Both the position numbers and the translations under genes were made by a program. This document shows, one piece after another, positions 34,901 to 47,602 of a stretch of DNA of 64,000 nucleotides (the stretch's first letter is position 1; the number at the start of each line of letters is the position of its first letter). The stretch comes from Gautieria morchelliformis (taxonomy: Eukaryota; Basidiomycota; Agaricomycetes; Gomphales; Gomphaceae), in contig WHVA01000125.1 in assembly GCA_015179125.1 (NCBI GenBank), positions 179,974 through 243,973 on the forward strand. The letters are read 5' to 3'. The notes under the pieces were generated by a model. The model made no database searches and was not told the origin of the DNA. It worked only from the letters and a program-made list of their open reading frames with translations.

Positions 34901-36766
34901 ATCCAACGACTGACACTCGACAGTGCCGAAGGTCTGATTCCACGAGCCGGGCTCGCGCGCTAGGATTGCCATACACTGGTCCGGCACCATGCGGTTGTGT
35001 GCCTCGCGCAGATTGAGTATACTCTGGGTGATGCGCCTGCGCGTAGGCCATTCGTTGTGCTTGCACTTGGGCGTGGGTAGAGATAGGAGCTTGAGTCCTT
35101 GTTATGGCAGGCGGAGGTGTCGAGCGTGATGTTCCTGTTGAAATCGGACTGGTAGCAGCCGTCATCGTATCATTGTCAGATCCTGAGAGAAACATGTCAC
35201 GGGACGTCGAAGACTCGGACACTAGGGTAACCAGGGAATGGGGCCGATATGACGTGTTTTCAGAATTCGAGGCCTGCAGTGTGACGACCGGATCAGTCGA
35301 AGGAGACGGAGATTCTTGTTGCAGTGTCGATGAACTAGCGTGATTTCCAAATGTCGAGTCCAGTGAGAGTGGTGGGGCTGTTGCTTTCATGGAAGCCATT
35401 GTCGTTCGCGCATTCGACGGAGTATCCGCGTAGTCCGAGTCATCGTCATCGCCCAACTCTAAAAAGGCGGATGGTTTGTCAGCAAGGTTGCTTGGACGAG
35501 GGGCATCATGTGTCTGGGTTAGATCTTTATCGCTCAACTCTTGCGACGGGCGTCCAGGAGCGGTAGCGAAGTTGCTAGCACCGTAGCCGCTGATGCCATG
35601 TGATTCATGGTCGCTTGCCTCTATGGAGTTGGGCTCTTCCACGATGCGGCCATTAGTGACGCCAGTGAATGCTGTTTGCCGTGGAGAAGGTATAGGCGAG
35701 TCTTGCATGCTAGCTATGTAGCGTCGAGCCTCATCCGGGAGAGAGATACGACTCTCACGAGAAAGCGATCGATTTTGGATAGATGGAACAGAAAGGCCGG
35801 AAGGCTGGGAGGGGGCGAGGGTTTCAGAGTTTGCATGTGGGAGAGGAGCAGGGACCTGAGGAGAAGAAGTGGTAGTCGTGAGAGAAGGGACCATGGTGGT
35901 GCTGGGCGGTTGAACCACTGGTGATGGTGCCTTGGCTGATGCTGCTGCGGTTTGTTGGGGAGGTGGTTTGTTGAGCTGAAGAGGCTGGACAGACACATCC
36001 CGGGCTGCAGGATCGAGAAGGGGAAGGGAGCCAGCGCGAGTTGGTGGGGCTGGTGGAGCGGAAGGATGATCGGATGGTGACGGGATGCCATTAGTTAGTG
36101 GGGTTGTGGATGTATCCACAGTAGAAGATGCGGAGAGAGGTTCTTGGTCTTGGGACCGAAGAGGCTCGTGGGAGCGAGAGGCTGAGAGAGCCAGAATGGG
36201 GATGGTAGACGCTCGTGGCGAGGCAAGGGTGACTGCGAAAATATGAGTAAGAACGTATCATCTCAGTTACGCTACGCACCGTCATCAGATTGGTGTCTGA
36301 TCATAGGGAAACGATGGCCATTTTGACGGTCTTTGGCGGGAGACGGGGACTCGGTCAAACGAGGTGGAGGGGCAGTGGTGCTCGAGCCTGAGCTCCTGTG
36401 GGTAGTGGACTTTCTATAGGCACGCTCGGGATCGAGTTTGGCCAGGGCCCTATCACGCTCAGCGCGAACACGTTCGAGCTCTTTCATGGCATTGCCATGG
36501 ACTGCACGCTGCTTCTCAATCAGCTTCCAAAGCTGTGTGTTCTGGCTAGAAAGCATGTTTCTCTCTGCAAGAACGGACTCGAGAGCAACAGCGGTGTTGC
36601 CATTGGCGCTGCTCAAGGCGGCCTCCACGGTGAGCGGTGAGGTAGTTTGTTGACGGGATGATGAGGGGTTTGTGAAGAGCTGGGTAGAGCGGGAGGCTGC
36701 GAACGGGGCTGCCGTCCTGTCCTCCGAGCTGGTTGTCCTACGCTCTGGAGTTGCTAGCGTGGTCAT
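31904..36766 (-). CDS. BEM3: Bem3-like RhoGAP with PX and PH domains
   Basis: GTPase-activating protein for Cdc42/Rho in polarity. Order: N-terminal coiled coil (SVLAERNMLSSQNTQLWKLI, about 36500-36600), a long Ser/Pro-rich linker, PX (CRVSVVGSNIRANERGKEVL to LGNLPDNKLFKDHAPAKVDQ, about 34660-34940), PH (YKEGYLTKRGKNFGGWKTRY to RDSWVDVLVRYVMGSY, about 34480-34040), a second low-complexity linker with nine serines then TTTT, and RhoGAP (VFAIPLTDALAVAQIANLPA; arginine finger in EEGIYRLSGSSAVIKSLKDR; NKMTMRNVGIVFSPTLGIPA). Introns: 36233..36279, 34604..34661, 34386..34436, 34280..34330, 33243..33300 (GC-AG), 32973..33017, 32761..32822, 32318..32364, 31996..32053. Start at 36766 (MTTLATPERR). The domain order is that of yeast Bem3. 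It shares the window with Rho3 but is not adjacent to it. Confidence 0.92.
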
Positions 36767-37471
36767 CGATGACCGGCAAAGAAAAGAAATCAAAACAAAT
36801 GCGGACTACGTAAGAGCGGAGTTCGAAATACAATCGCAACCGAAGTAAGAACCTGTTTGGAGCTCGCGTTGTCCTATCAGCTGTCTGTCTGCTGACCACC
36901 TTCCTGCCATCAGCAGCGATCATTTTAACCACTGGCGCAACGGAAAGGCGCTGCGACCAGAAGAATCAAATGATCAAGCAAGTTTATGAAACTGCGCAAG
37001 GGTACAAAATGTACGCACATGCACGTCGCGCTGCGTCCGAGCTCACAGAGATACCATCCCGTCACGGGATGCCATCAAGGGGCCCTACTTTCGCCGGGCA
37101 AGGCGACAAAGCTGTTTGGGAGTCGATCCACTGACGTTAGGCGAACAGCCGCGCATCCCACGAAATCGGAACGGCCGATAGGAGCGTCCACTCGCGTTGA
37201 TGGTAGTAGTCAAACATCGGGCTCCTCGCCCAGGAACGCAAGCGTTGGGGTACTCGGAGCTTGTCAAACATACTTTAGTTGCCTGCTAAGGGGATATACG
37301 TGAGCGTCCCTTGTCTGTATTTGCGAGTCAGTTCCTGTACGGCAAATCCACGAGAAATAAATAACAAAGTGGTATATAGTGCGCAGAGCCAATGGCGCGG
37401 TAAGCGTGTCACGTGACCATGGTTTGAGCGCGCTCGCTCACACTTTGCAACCACAACCGCGCCTGGTGGCC
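36767..37471. promoter_or_regulatory. Divergent promoter region
   Basis: About 700 bp between the starts of the Bem3-like gene (minus) and the BRCT gene (plus). A perfect CACGTG E-box core lies at about 37410-37415. Pyrimidine-rich stretches precede the plus start. No further elements identified. Confidence 0.45.
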
Positions 37472-40156
37472 ATGTTCCCAAGCTCGCGGCCACAACATAC
37501 TCATACACAGTTTTCGTCCAGCATCCGCACACGCTCACAGCCAGGGCTTCCTCTTACCCCCGTCGACTTATATGCCTCCCCGCTCAAGAAGGCAATCCGC
37601 GACCAGACAAGACGCGAACCAAAGACAGAGAACTTGGTACTTCAAGACACCGTTTCTACAGACAACCACATACACGACCCATTTTCTTCGCCCAAGAAAC
37701 GCGCTTCCTCTCCATCTTTTGCCAGTAATGACAATGCTGGGAAGCGTACAAGGGTTCTTGCTCAGGATGACATACCTACAGCTGGCGTAAGTCATGATTC
37801 CTGACAATGCAGCTCGGTGTTCTGATGAGTACATTCAACCTTCCGATGGTCTTCAGATACAACCATGTATTCTTCCGTCAGCGACGGACGATCTAATCCA
37901 TATGCAGTCACATCTAACACCCGGCCGCTCAGAGTACCTTGGACAGCATCTACTCCTTGGGGAAGGATCACCACTTGCACCCCTTCCACCTATACCACAT
38001 CCAAATGGCTCGACCCGTAACCCTATTATCCCTCTCAATATTTCGGGTCAGACCGCCACACCAACAGCTAGGCCAGTGATACCCTCAACGCCTTCGGGCA
38101 TACCTCAAACATCTCCTTCCAAGTCCCGCCTTCCCGTGCCCTCAAGCGCTTCTCTGTCTCGCATTCCCAGACAACCTTCCTTCTCCAAATCGACCCTACT
38201 GGTAACAGATCCTTCAAGTCCCATCAAAGCTCCAGTCAGCCCATCTCCTGTCAGACCCGAAACTCGAACCAAGGGTAAAGTAAGATCTGGTGCTCGGTCA
38301 AGGGCGCCCCTGACAAGACTAGCCGCGAAGCGAGGCTTGAGGAGGACGTCGTCATCTTTGACGGGATTGCGCACTGGGACTGCCTCAGCGGGTCATAATG
38401 TGCCTGTACTGTCGTCTGATTCAGCGGGGACCTCAAACGCTGCCACGGCGTGCGGTCGGCCGCCGGCAGAGAGGAAATCACTTGTCACATCCTCTCTTCG
38501 TTCCTCGGAGAATGCTCAAATCTTACCGAGTAGCCCAGGCCGCCTTCCCTCCAGCTCAAGTTCGGGGTCACCCAAGAAACCGACCGCTTTAACGGCGCTT
38601 TCAACCGCCTTGCAGAAGTTGAGGGCTACCCCACCTGCTGCACCCTTGCCGCGTCCCCGTCCGCTGCAGACTCCAACCCTGCCTGCATTTAATACCCAAG
38701 ATGACGGCCATCTCGGTACAAAAACGCCCGGAAGCTCAAAGCCGGATTCTGCTGTGTTACACAGGTCAAAAACGTTAGGACAATTGCAGCGAGACAAAAC
38801 GAATCTAGGCTTGGGGAAGATGGGTCTTCCGCTCCGCAGGCCTTCCACGGCTGATACCAACGGCAGGTCTGTGCCATGGGCCGGCGCGCCATTTGCGAGC
38901 AAACAGACCCCTTTGTCTACTGTTCCAGCTTCGCCACGCCGAAGCGCTGTACCCACAGAGGCAGATGGCTCGTCAACAACTCGAGAGGCCGCAGTTGGAA
39001 TCTTCGATGTTGATGCCTGGGTACCATCGCATCCTAATGACAACGGCAAAGATAAGGTCGACAGCAGCACGCCAAACGTCGAGTACTTGGTTCCGCTGGC
39101 TGACGAATCACGCATAAGGCAGCAGCCGCAACCAGGGCTTGTTTCCCCAAGCCGTCGAGCATCTCAAGCGTCCATGTTACTTAGTCAATCGCTTTCACAC
39201 CCCCGGGAGCCAGTCATGCGCCCTCCAGCTCGCTCGGCTTCCACATCGACGGCTGTGCCGGCTATTCCCCGTACGCCCGTTAAGACTAGAGGTAGGACAA
39301 GGCCTCCCCCACCTGCACCGCAGCCGGGGTCAGAAAGGGGCGTAGTTGATGATCCTATGGGTGGAAAACGTTCCAATGCTCGTATGCCCGGCTCGCTGGA
39401 CGTGCTTAAGGACTGCATTATTTTCGTGGATGTAAGAACGGAAGAAGGCGAAGACGCTGCCGCATTGTTCGTCGACATGCTCAGAGGCCTGGGAGCTAGA
39501 GCAAGTATTGGTGTGATAGCTCGCTACATACATATATTGACTTTATTAAACCATTTAGATCCTTGCAAAGCCGGGGAAGAGTTGTACACACTTGGTATAT
39601 AAAGCCGGGTTGCCGTCGACGATCTCAAAATACAAGTATGTCCCCTAATAATAATTCGGAAACAATCCTTACGTTGCAACAGGTTGCTTCCTGAGCCTCG
39701 ACCGCTTCCCGTCAGCATCGGCTGGGTGGTCGAGTGCGTAGAGAAGAGAGCGCACGTGGACGAGACCAGATTCTTGGTCAACCTCAATGAAATTGGTGTC
39801 GCAGGCGGCATCCAGGTATGTACGCTTGGGCTCTCAGTTACCATGAGATTGACCATCTCTGCCCTTGGTAAAGCGTCGACGCTCCATGCAACCCAGGCAG
39901 ATGAGAACACTAACATTGGGACAGTTGGATAGCGGAGAGCCAGCCGATATCAGCGTGAGGGCGGATTCATCATTCACCTCTGAGGAGCCATCCACCTCGG
40001 GTTCGTATCGTTAATTGCGAACACTTTATACCAATTAACACTACGCATTTAGGTCTCATCCTTGCTAGTCTTAGTCCCCCTGCACGATGCCCCCACGACG
40101 ATTTACCTCCGTTAGAGCGGGCACGACAACGGAGCTTGCGCTTGCCGCGAGAGTGA
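37472..40156 (+). CDS. BRCT-domain protein with long Ser/Pro-rich N-terminal region (microcephalin-like)
   Basis: Long disordered protein rich in SP/TP sites, with one BRCT domain near the C terminus: LKDCIIFVDVRTEEGEDAAA, LFVDMLRGLGAR, ILAKPGKSCTHLVYKAG, VSIGWVVECVEKRAHVDETR. The GW and the W-x3-C pattern of BRCT are present. Such proteins act in DNA-damage or chromosome-condensation control. The many SP/TP motifs (for example around 38180-38240) suggest CDK phosphorylation, which is inference. Introns: 37787..37856, 39501..39558 (GC-AG), 39636..39682, 39816..39873, 40001..40052. The ATG at 37472 starts MFPSSRPQHTHTQFSSS; the ending is RLPREstop at 40156. The first intron's 3' border is the least certain. 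Confidence 0.82.
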
Positions 40157-40381
40157 ACGAAATTTACGTTTTACGTTTTACGTTTTGTTTTGTTACGACT
40201 CGGTCACACAACCTACTTGCTTATCCCTATCATGTACCACCCGGTGCTTTATATTTTCTCATGTTATGCATGCTTTGTGATGTATTACCTTGGATAGAGC
40301 CCATATGGGTTCCAGAGCTAGCTCTTAAGTGTGGATATGTTGTCTATCTACATACAAATCAGGAATACAGTATTACTGCTG

Positions 40382-43300
40382 CTACAAATCCAGATAATCC
40401 ATAACCGGCTGCCATTCCCCCGCGAGACCTAACTGTTCGAGGAGGGTGTTGGGGCCTGGAGTGGGTGGGGGCTGGGGAGCCGGATCCCCCAACGCAGCAA
40501 AAACGTCAAAATCAGGAGGCAATTCGTTGGCTGAGGGCACCGGCAAGTAAGATGAATAATCGAACTCTGTCCAATCGAACGCAGATGGGAGCGAGTCAAC
40601 GACCGCAGGTGGTGCTGCGGACGGTACATCCACATTAGGATTATATATCTGGGGAATGTAGTTATCAGAAGGCTTGATGGGTGGAGGATCAGGCGGCAAG
40701 CTAAATGGGAGGTCAGATGGGTTGTTTGATGGGGCATCAGGTGGGTTGCTCGAGGGAGGGTCGGATGGGTTGCTGGAAGGGGGGCTTTGAGACGAATCAG
40801 AATGTAACCTTGGTTCCGGCGCATACGGTGACGGTGTCGAGGAAGCGGACTTGGCTACCGTTGAGATTACACGTGGACCATAACCACCAAGGGCATGAAT
40901 CTCGTCAACGACTTCAACACCTCGAGGAGCAGCGCCGTGAATATCCCCTGGTGCCTTGCTTCGCGTGAAAGCCATGAATGCCTTCTGCTTCAGCCGCCTG
41001 ACTACTTCCTGAATCATGGCCCCAAAGCAATCACAACCCGAGTCAGACGGGTGAAGTTCCAAGTCCTCACCAAGACCTTGCCACCACAGACACTTTCAGA
41101 TGCTGTCTCCCAGAGCTGAGATACCTTCTCCAGACACAGCAGAGACGACAATGCAAGGGAGCAGCCAGGACTGCGTGCCACAATGGATCCGAGAATCTGT
41201 ATACTGTAAGCAATTAGTCGGTTTGTGACATCCAAGCATACCAATGTGGATACGAATACATGTGGCCTGTTAACTCGCAACGTCTCAGTTGAGTGTTGAT
41301 ATGGAAAGCAAGCGAAATATCACTACCAAATAAACCAGATGCGCACCGACAACGCCGGAAGCGTTGAGTGTAACTGCCCTATTCTGGAGATGTATGCAAT
41401 TGCAATACGATGACATACCATCACAGAGGGCGCAAAAGGACTTTTCAAAGGGTCTTCGGGATAGTCTCTTAAAGCAAGTGCGAAGCAATGCCTATGGAGG
41501 TACGAGAGGGCTGGCACGCAAGGACCGACATGAGTCGTCATGTATGAACCAATGATCAACGATAGGTCCTCACATATATCCTTGACGTTGTGCAGAAATC
41601 CCCTCAGCATAGTAGTTCCCATGCCAAGCCCTTCGGGACCCTCTGAGTTGCCGCAGGGCAGGTCAAGTAAAGGATACTCTCTGATCTGTGCGTCCAATTG
41701 CAAGATGGAACTGTAGTTGGTCGCCTTGTTTCCCACCACGGTCTCCAATACCTTGCACGAGCAGTCGCGCATGAAACGTGCCATCCACTGGCGGGCAGCT
41801 TCCGATATGTGAAAAACATATCTCTGTAACGCAGTTTACTATCGTGACGTACGGGAGTATGGCGACTCTTGCTCGGTGTCGCTGTGATTATCCCTGTTGG
41901 AGACCCAGTCGAAGTTGGCGAAGCTCTGCGAAGGTAGTCTTCCTATAAGATAAAGCGGATTGATAATACTACGCTGTTTCTTAGGCACAGTACATACCTA
42001 CGCATAGGGCCTGACAGGCGGTTATTACGTGCAATCGGAATAACGCTGTCAAAACGCACCTGCCAAATCTCCACGAAGAGCACAGATACTAATATATCTC
42101 GTCGATTCTCAACCTCATCTAGGGCTAACTGTACCTCAGGACTATATCGAACGACACATAAAACATGTTACATACGGAGATTGAATTTGTTCGCATCGTG
42201 TTCTAGCAAGCATCAGTCAAAGACGAGGTATAGTGAGAACATGTTGATTTACGAAGGCCGAGCTGTGAATGGAACTCAGTGCTGCATCATCGAGGAGAAA
42301 TTGAGTGCTAACTGTAAGTGCTAATTTGATATTGATCCCGGACAGCACCCATGCATTTTCGGGCTCGTTCGTTCCACGGGACATCAAAAAAAATATTGAC
42401 ATTAAGTGCTAAGTGACACGTAAGTATATTGAAAGAAATGACAGTTACTAGAACGGATACCATGGCTTGAAGAGCAGTTACTGTTGGAGACTCAAGAACG
42501 GGATCGATGCATAGGCTAGCGCGAGCAAGGAGGTAATATCGCAGGCCCCTTGATGATACCCAGGGCTGTGTGAGATCCAAGAGATCGCCGATTGCAAACA
42601 CCTGACAACCAGGCGATTGTCAATGAGTCAAAGGCTGGTAATGGTGAAACAACGGAAAATACCATGAGCAACAGGCCCAATCGATGTCCCAAGGGGCTGT
42701 CACTACTGCCTTGAGAGCGATGATATAACGGGGAAAATATTCGCTTCACAAACCAGGGGCGTGTCATGGGCGTAAATCTGCGTCGTATTGAAGTTCCATC
42801 AGTTAAAAGGAATTCACAAACGCACTGCCAGGGCAAATGTTCCCAATAGTTCTCGACGAGAGACCAGGCTTCCGGAAATGGCGGAAGGCAATTCTCGAGC
42901 ATCCATGTGCCCAGATGCGAGACATCAAACATAGGCAGACGGATCGGAAAAGCGTGGGCCAAATGCGCGATTTCAGCTGGGATATCTGCAAGAGCCAGTG
43001 ACACATCGCCTCTCCGCTGATAAACTGCGCCATCAGGGTCATCGTTGTCCTAAAACCAAAATCACTCCGTAAAAGTTCATGTCTTACAAAGCGACTAATT
43101 TACCCGCCACAAGAACTAGGTGATAGCAGCGATCAAAATGAGCCAAAATGAGAGCACGAATTGCTTACTGCATAAGCTCCGGTTGTACCAAAGTACTGAG
43201 TTCCACTTTTTTCCAGGGAAAGAGTTCCCAGAGAATCAGCTAACTCATCAACCTTCCCAGCATGGTCGGATGCAGACATGACAGGTTCTATGGGAGCGGC

Positions 43301-43837
43301 AATGAGGCGAAGCTCTTCCTCTAATAGTGGGTGAGTTTCGCGCGAGTGAAGTGAATGTGACGTCTCTAAAGCGATTTCAAGTTGACGGACGCGACATATA
43401 AGTGCATCAATTTTCTCGTGCTGAACAAATGTCAAGATTTATGGGCGGCATCTAACAGGCAGCGAGAGGACATACCAGTCTCTCAGTATCAGCAAGGATA
43501 AACCTGCAAACAAGGTCAATCAATAGCTGAGCTAGGAGAGAAGAGCAAAGTTAACTGACCGGGATCCTTTAGGCACCATGCGACCTTGAGGGCATATCGA
43601 AGCGCATCTAGTCCAAGGATAATGATAAATGCCACAGCACAGTAAAGTGAACATACCCTCTCCTCAGACAACTCGAACAAGGCTGGTTTTTGTCACACTT
43701 CAACTGCATCATGTTTCGGTCAGCTTGATGTCTGACAGTGTAACTAGGCTGGAAAGGAATGGCACCTTGAGACGTCTACATTCCGCGCAAGCTACCGGCA
43801 TTCGCGAACGTGACGAAGAATCCACGGGGAGAGGCAT
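40382..43837 (-). CDS. Zn2Cys6 fungal transcription factor
   Basis: Gal4-type binuclear zinc cluster near the N terminus: CAECRRLKLKCDKNQPCSSC, then LRRGC, preceded by MPLPVDSSSRSRMPVA. After it come a coiled-coil-like stretch HEKIDALICRVRQLEIALE and a middle region likely equal to the fungal-specific transcription factor domain (MFDVSHLGTWMLENCLPPFP, 42810-42930). The acidic, proline-rich C terminus (FDWTEFDYSSYLPVPSANEL, ending MDYLDL) looks like an activation domain. Start 43837. Introns fixed: 43704..43765, 43608..43656, 43504..43559, 43421..43475, 43050..43168. Further introns between 41100 and 42800 were not resolved. Targets unknown. It converges on the BRCT gene, 225 bp apart. Confidence 0.83.
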
Positions 43838-44145
43838 GCAGCCCAGTTGTGCGAGTCTTACGTAATTCAATGTCACGAGTAAGTAGTTGTTGCCGCGGCG
43901 CAGCGCCGAGCCACGCTTACGAAAGCCGGTTATTATAATTATAGCTAAGTATAAGCCAAGCTGAGGAACCGAATTCCGGTAAGTATTGGAAACATTAGAA
44001 CGACTATCTTCTAATCATGAACAATCAATTAATCAAGGCCTTATAAGTTCGAGTCTAGACGAGAAGAAATGGGGACAATGCGCCGAGATGTCACGTGCCT
44101 CATCCAGAGAACCCGGACAAAGGCGTTTGCACGAATCATGAAATA

Positions 44146-44173
44146 CTAGGTGGGTACCCGCGCTTCGCGCGGG
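44146..44173 (-). mobile_element. Helitron-like 3' terminus A
   Basis: Read on the minus strand this is a hairpin CCCGCGC-GAA-GCGCGGG, seven bases (TACCCAC), then CTAG followed by T. A short GC hairpin 11 nt before CTRR and insertion before T are the marks of a Helitron 3' end. The body would extend to higher coordinates; I could not identify its 5' TC end or a Rep/helicase gene. Confidence 0.5.
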
Positions 44174-44189
44174 GGTTTAGGTCAAAGTA

Positions 44190-45352
44190 TATATCCTCAA
44201 AAGGTGTGATGCTTATATGCATTTTCACCGTATGGGATGTTCATATATACCTATCATCTACTTCATAAAGGTCTGGGTCATATTCCTCATTATCAGCTGG
44301 GTTGCCCAAGGTGCAGGGATACTGACTTAAGGGCCTTGAGGAGCTTTGATAAAGTGTTTCTGTGCTGCAACCTGCACTGCGGTTCTTCTAGTGCACCCCA
44401 GTATGCGTAGGGTGTTCCCTGGTGTAGTGTGCGTACACAGATACGAACATGCAGACCTCCCTCTCTACATCTGTGATGGTCCTCGCAGCAACTCTAGACA
44501 TGAAAGTGGTAATGGTCTTGACTGAATCATCAGGTATTATAAGATTGTGCCTGTTGTCATGATCCACAGGTTTCAAAGCTTTGAGAAGGCTTTCATCTTG
44601 AAGAACAGAAAAGTGGCTCCATTCCATAGTTGATGTGCCACTTTGGGAGTCACTGCACTGTCTTGGAACCATGCAGGAATGCCATCAGGAAATCCACCAT
44701 GAAAGGACTCATCAAAATAATGGAATCCATGCACACCAGACACATGTCAAAAGTGAACAGTTTACATGTTACATTCCAGTAGCAATTCCTTGCCCTTGTG
44801 CATTGTGAAATAGATCCAATAGTGATCTTGGGGATCCTTAATTTTGACAATGCTTTTATATAGATATGCCAGCTGATCCTCCAGTGACACTCTCAGAGAA
44901 ATAGAAACAATACCAAAATCAGAAATGGGGTAAGACCCAAAATCTAGTTGGATTTGATGTGCTCTGTCCCTTCCTTGGTTGTTGTTGAGTAAATCCCAAG
45001 CATGAGTCCAAGGCAGACAGATGTGATGATAGGCAGGACATTTCCTTCTCTTGTGATGCATGTCCTCATTTTACTCTGCACAGCTGCGGTTGGTGCTGTA
45101 GGCCACCTATTGCTCCCATCCAAGTTGCCTTCATTGATCGGTGTTCCAAGCTTGACAATAAAGGCAGTTGATCAATCAGGGAGTGGTAAATTGATCCCTT
45201 TGTATCTGAGGGCTGGGTGCCCCTCGCTCACACTCATGTGAGCTAACTCCGCTATACATGCCAGGACTGGATAGTACGAAGTCAGATCTATGCGATCTGT
45301 TTTGCCTGGTGACCAAAGAGGCAGTTGAACTGCTAATAACCTCAGTAGATAG
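44190..45352. other. Gene-poor stretch, probably transposon body
   Basis: Only short open frames with stops between them, on both strands. Minus-strand fragments such as MCLVCMDSIILMSPFMVDFL and SVSEGHPALRYKGINLPLPD look like decayed coding sequence, but I recognise no family. Codon use and lack of consistent splice sites argue against a live gene. Confidence 0.4.
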
Positions 45353-46420
45353 CATGTCCTCACCCGTAGCGTGTCCTCACCCGTAGCGTGTCCTCACCCG
45401 TAGCGTGTCCTCACCCGTAGCGTGTCCTCACCCGTAGCGTGTCCTCACCCGTAGCGTGTCCTCACCCGTAGCGTGTCCTCACCCGTAGCGTGTCCTCACC
45501 CGTAGCGTGTCCTCACCCGTAGCGTGTCCTCACCCGTAGCGTGTCCTCACCCGTAGCGTGTCCTCACCGTAGCGTGTCCTCACCCGTAGCGTGTCCTCAC
45601 CCGTAGCGTGTCCTCACCCGTAGCGTGTCCTCACCCGTAGCGTGTCCTCACCCGTAGCGTGTCCTCACCCGTAGCGTGTCCTCACCCGTAGCGTGTCCTC
45701 ACCCGTAGCGTGTCCTCACCCGTAGCGTGTCCTCACCCGTAGCGTGTCCTCACCCGTAGCGTGTCCTCACCCGTAGCGTGTCCTCACCCGTAGCGTGTCC
45801 TCACCCGTAGCGTGTCCTCACCCGTAGCGTGTCCTCACCCGTAGCGTGTCCTCACCCGTAGCGTGTCCTCACCCGTAGCGTGTCCTCACCCGTAGCGTGT
45901 CCTCACCCGTAGCGTGTCCTCACCCGTAGCGTGTCCTCACCCGTAGCGTGTCCTCACCCGTAGCGTGTCCTCACCCGTAGCGTGTCCTCACCCGTAGCGT
46001 GTCCTCACCCGTAGCGTGTCCTCACCCGTAGCGTGTCCTCACCCGTAGCGTGTCCTCACCCGTAGCGTGTCCTCACCCGTAGCGTGTCCTCACCCGTAGC
46101 GTGTCCTCACCCGTAGCGTGTCCTCACCCGTAGCGTGTCCTCACCCGTAGCGTGTCCTCACCCGTAGCGTGTCCTCACCCGTAGCGTGTCCTCACCCGTA
46201 GCGTGTCCTCACCCGTAGCGTGTCCCCCGTAGCGTGTCCTCACCCGTAGCGTGTCCTCACCCGTGTCCTCACCCGTAGCGTGTCCTCACCCGTAGCGTGT
46301 CCCCACCCGTAGCGTGTCCCCACCCGTAGCGTGTCCCCACACACATAGCATGCCCTCACAGGTAGCGTGTCCTCACATGCAGTGTGTCCCCAAACATGTA
46401 GTGTGTCCCCAAGTATAGCA
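45353..46420. repeat. 17-bp minisatellite array, roughly 55-60 copies
   Basis: Unit GTAGCGTGTCCTCACCC repeated head to tail with almost no variation from about 45353 to 46290, including a copy lacking one C near 45567 and a shortened copy near 46225. From about 46290 to 46640 the units decay (gtagcgtgtccccac, then gtagtgtgtcccc and similar), so the array grades into diverged repeats on its right side only. Confidence 0.95.
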
Positions 46421-46639
46421 TGTGTAGGGTAGTCTGACCCTCAAGTATAGCATGCGTGGCATGTCCCCCATGCAAGTGTCCCCCAAGTATAGTGTGCATA
46501 ACATGTCCCTTGTTTGTAGCGTGTCCCCCATGCATGGTGTGTCACCCTGTAGTGTGTGTAGCTTGTCCCTTGTTTATAGCATGTTGCCCTATAGTGTGCA
46601 TAGCATGTCCCTATAGTGTGTGTAGCATCCCCATGTTTA

Positions 46640-47008
46640 ACATATCCCCAAGAGCCTCAAAGTGAATTTATTGTAGGGGCAATATAACAGAGGGTCTATA
46701 GTGAATATTAGAGGAATAGACTTATTTATATTTGCAAGCAGAGGCTGTTACTTATCATTAACTTTAGCAAACTCAGGGAAATTTATTAATGTTTGTTTTA
46801 ACATAGACAGTATACAAAATAAAATAATAACAAAAGAAACTACATTGCAAGCAGAGCCTGTTGTCATTAGTTTTAGCAAGTTCAGGATAATGTATTGATA
46901 TCTATTTCTCGAAAAAATGTCAAAAAATGTACAGTACATATGGTAAAATACAATAACAAAAGAGATAAAAATAAGATTACAGAATTTACATTGGATCAAA
47001 TAGCAATA
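46640..47008. other. AT-rich stretch with an imperfect tandem duplication
   Basis: Strongly AT-rich. The motif gcaagcagaggctgtt at about 46735 recurs as gcaagcagagcctgtt near 46847, with similar following sequence (tttagcaa, attaatg/attgata), giving a period near 113 bp. No gene seen. Confidence 0.5.
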
Positions 47009-47099
47009 TTACCCCCAAGGAGACCCAGCAACAGCAAGAGACACCCAGAGAAAGTTTCTCTGGGTGTCTCTTGCTGTTGCTGGGTCTCCTTGGGGGTAA
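47009..47099. repeat. 91-bp perfect palindrome (45-bp arms, 1-nt centre)
   Basis: The left arm 47009-47053 (starting TTACCCCCAAGGAGACCCAG) is the exact reverse complement of 47055-47099, with a single G at 47054 between them. RNA from either strand would fold into a long hairpin. It may be the paired ends of a minimal foldback element. No target duplication was confirmed. Confidence 0.95.
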
Positions 47100-47403
47100 A
47101 AGAGTAAGCCAACCACCAGTACAGCAGCCAGAGAGGAGTGACCGGGGATAGCTCCGTGGCATTGCTCTTTTTATACTGAGTGAAGGGTCGTGCATGGACC
47201 TCGCTTTGCGTAAGGGCAGACACGGGCCTCGCCCTGATCACATGACTGCGAACTGCGCAGCGTCAATGGCTCGCAGCTGCGCCACTCGCTCGCGATTGGA
47301 CTGGTAAGTGGCGCTGGCTCGTGATTGGTTGGCTGACTAAGATTACCAATCATGACATAAGCAACACCCACAACCACCCTGACCTGCGCGTTTCACTTTT
47401 TGA

Positions 47404-47431
47404 CTAGGTGGATACCTGTGCTTTGCACAGG
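47404..47431 (-). mobile_element. Helitron-like 3' terminus B
   Basis: On the minus strand: hairpin CCTGTGC-AAA-GCACAGG, seven bases (TATCCAC), then CTAG and T. Same layout as terminus A with a changed but still self-complementary stem. The flanking motif ggtcaaac repeats several times at 47450-47520. Confidence 0.5.
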
Positions 47432-47602
47432 GGTGCAAGTCAAATGCCTCGGTAAGGTCAAACACATCAGCAAGGTCAAACGCCTTGGGTAAATCAAACT
47501 TGGGATAGGTCAAACACATTTGGATAAGAAAATTTCTTTCAGATAAGTAAAACACATCTTATTGATTGAAAGTAGCTCTAAGTAACACATCAAGGTAGGT
47601 AA

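Noticed and set aside
45353..46420. CRISPR-like array
   Set aside because: Units abut without unique spacers and the genome is eukaryotic; it is a minisatellite.
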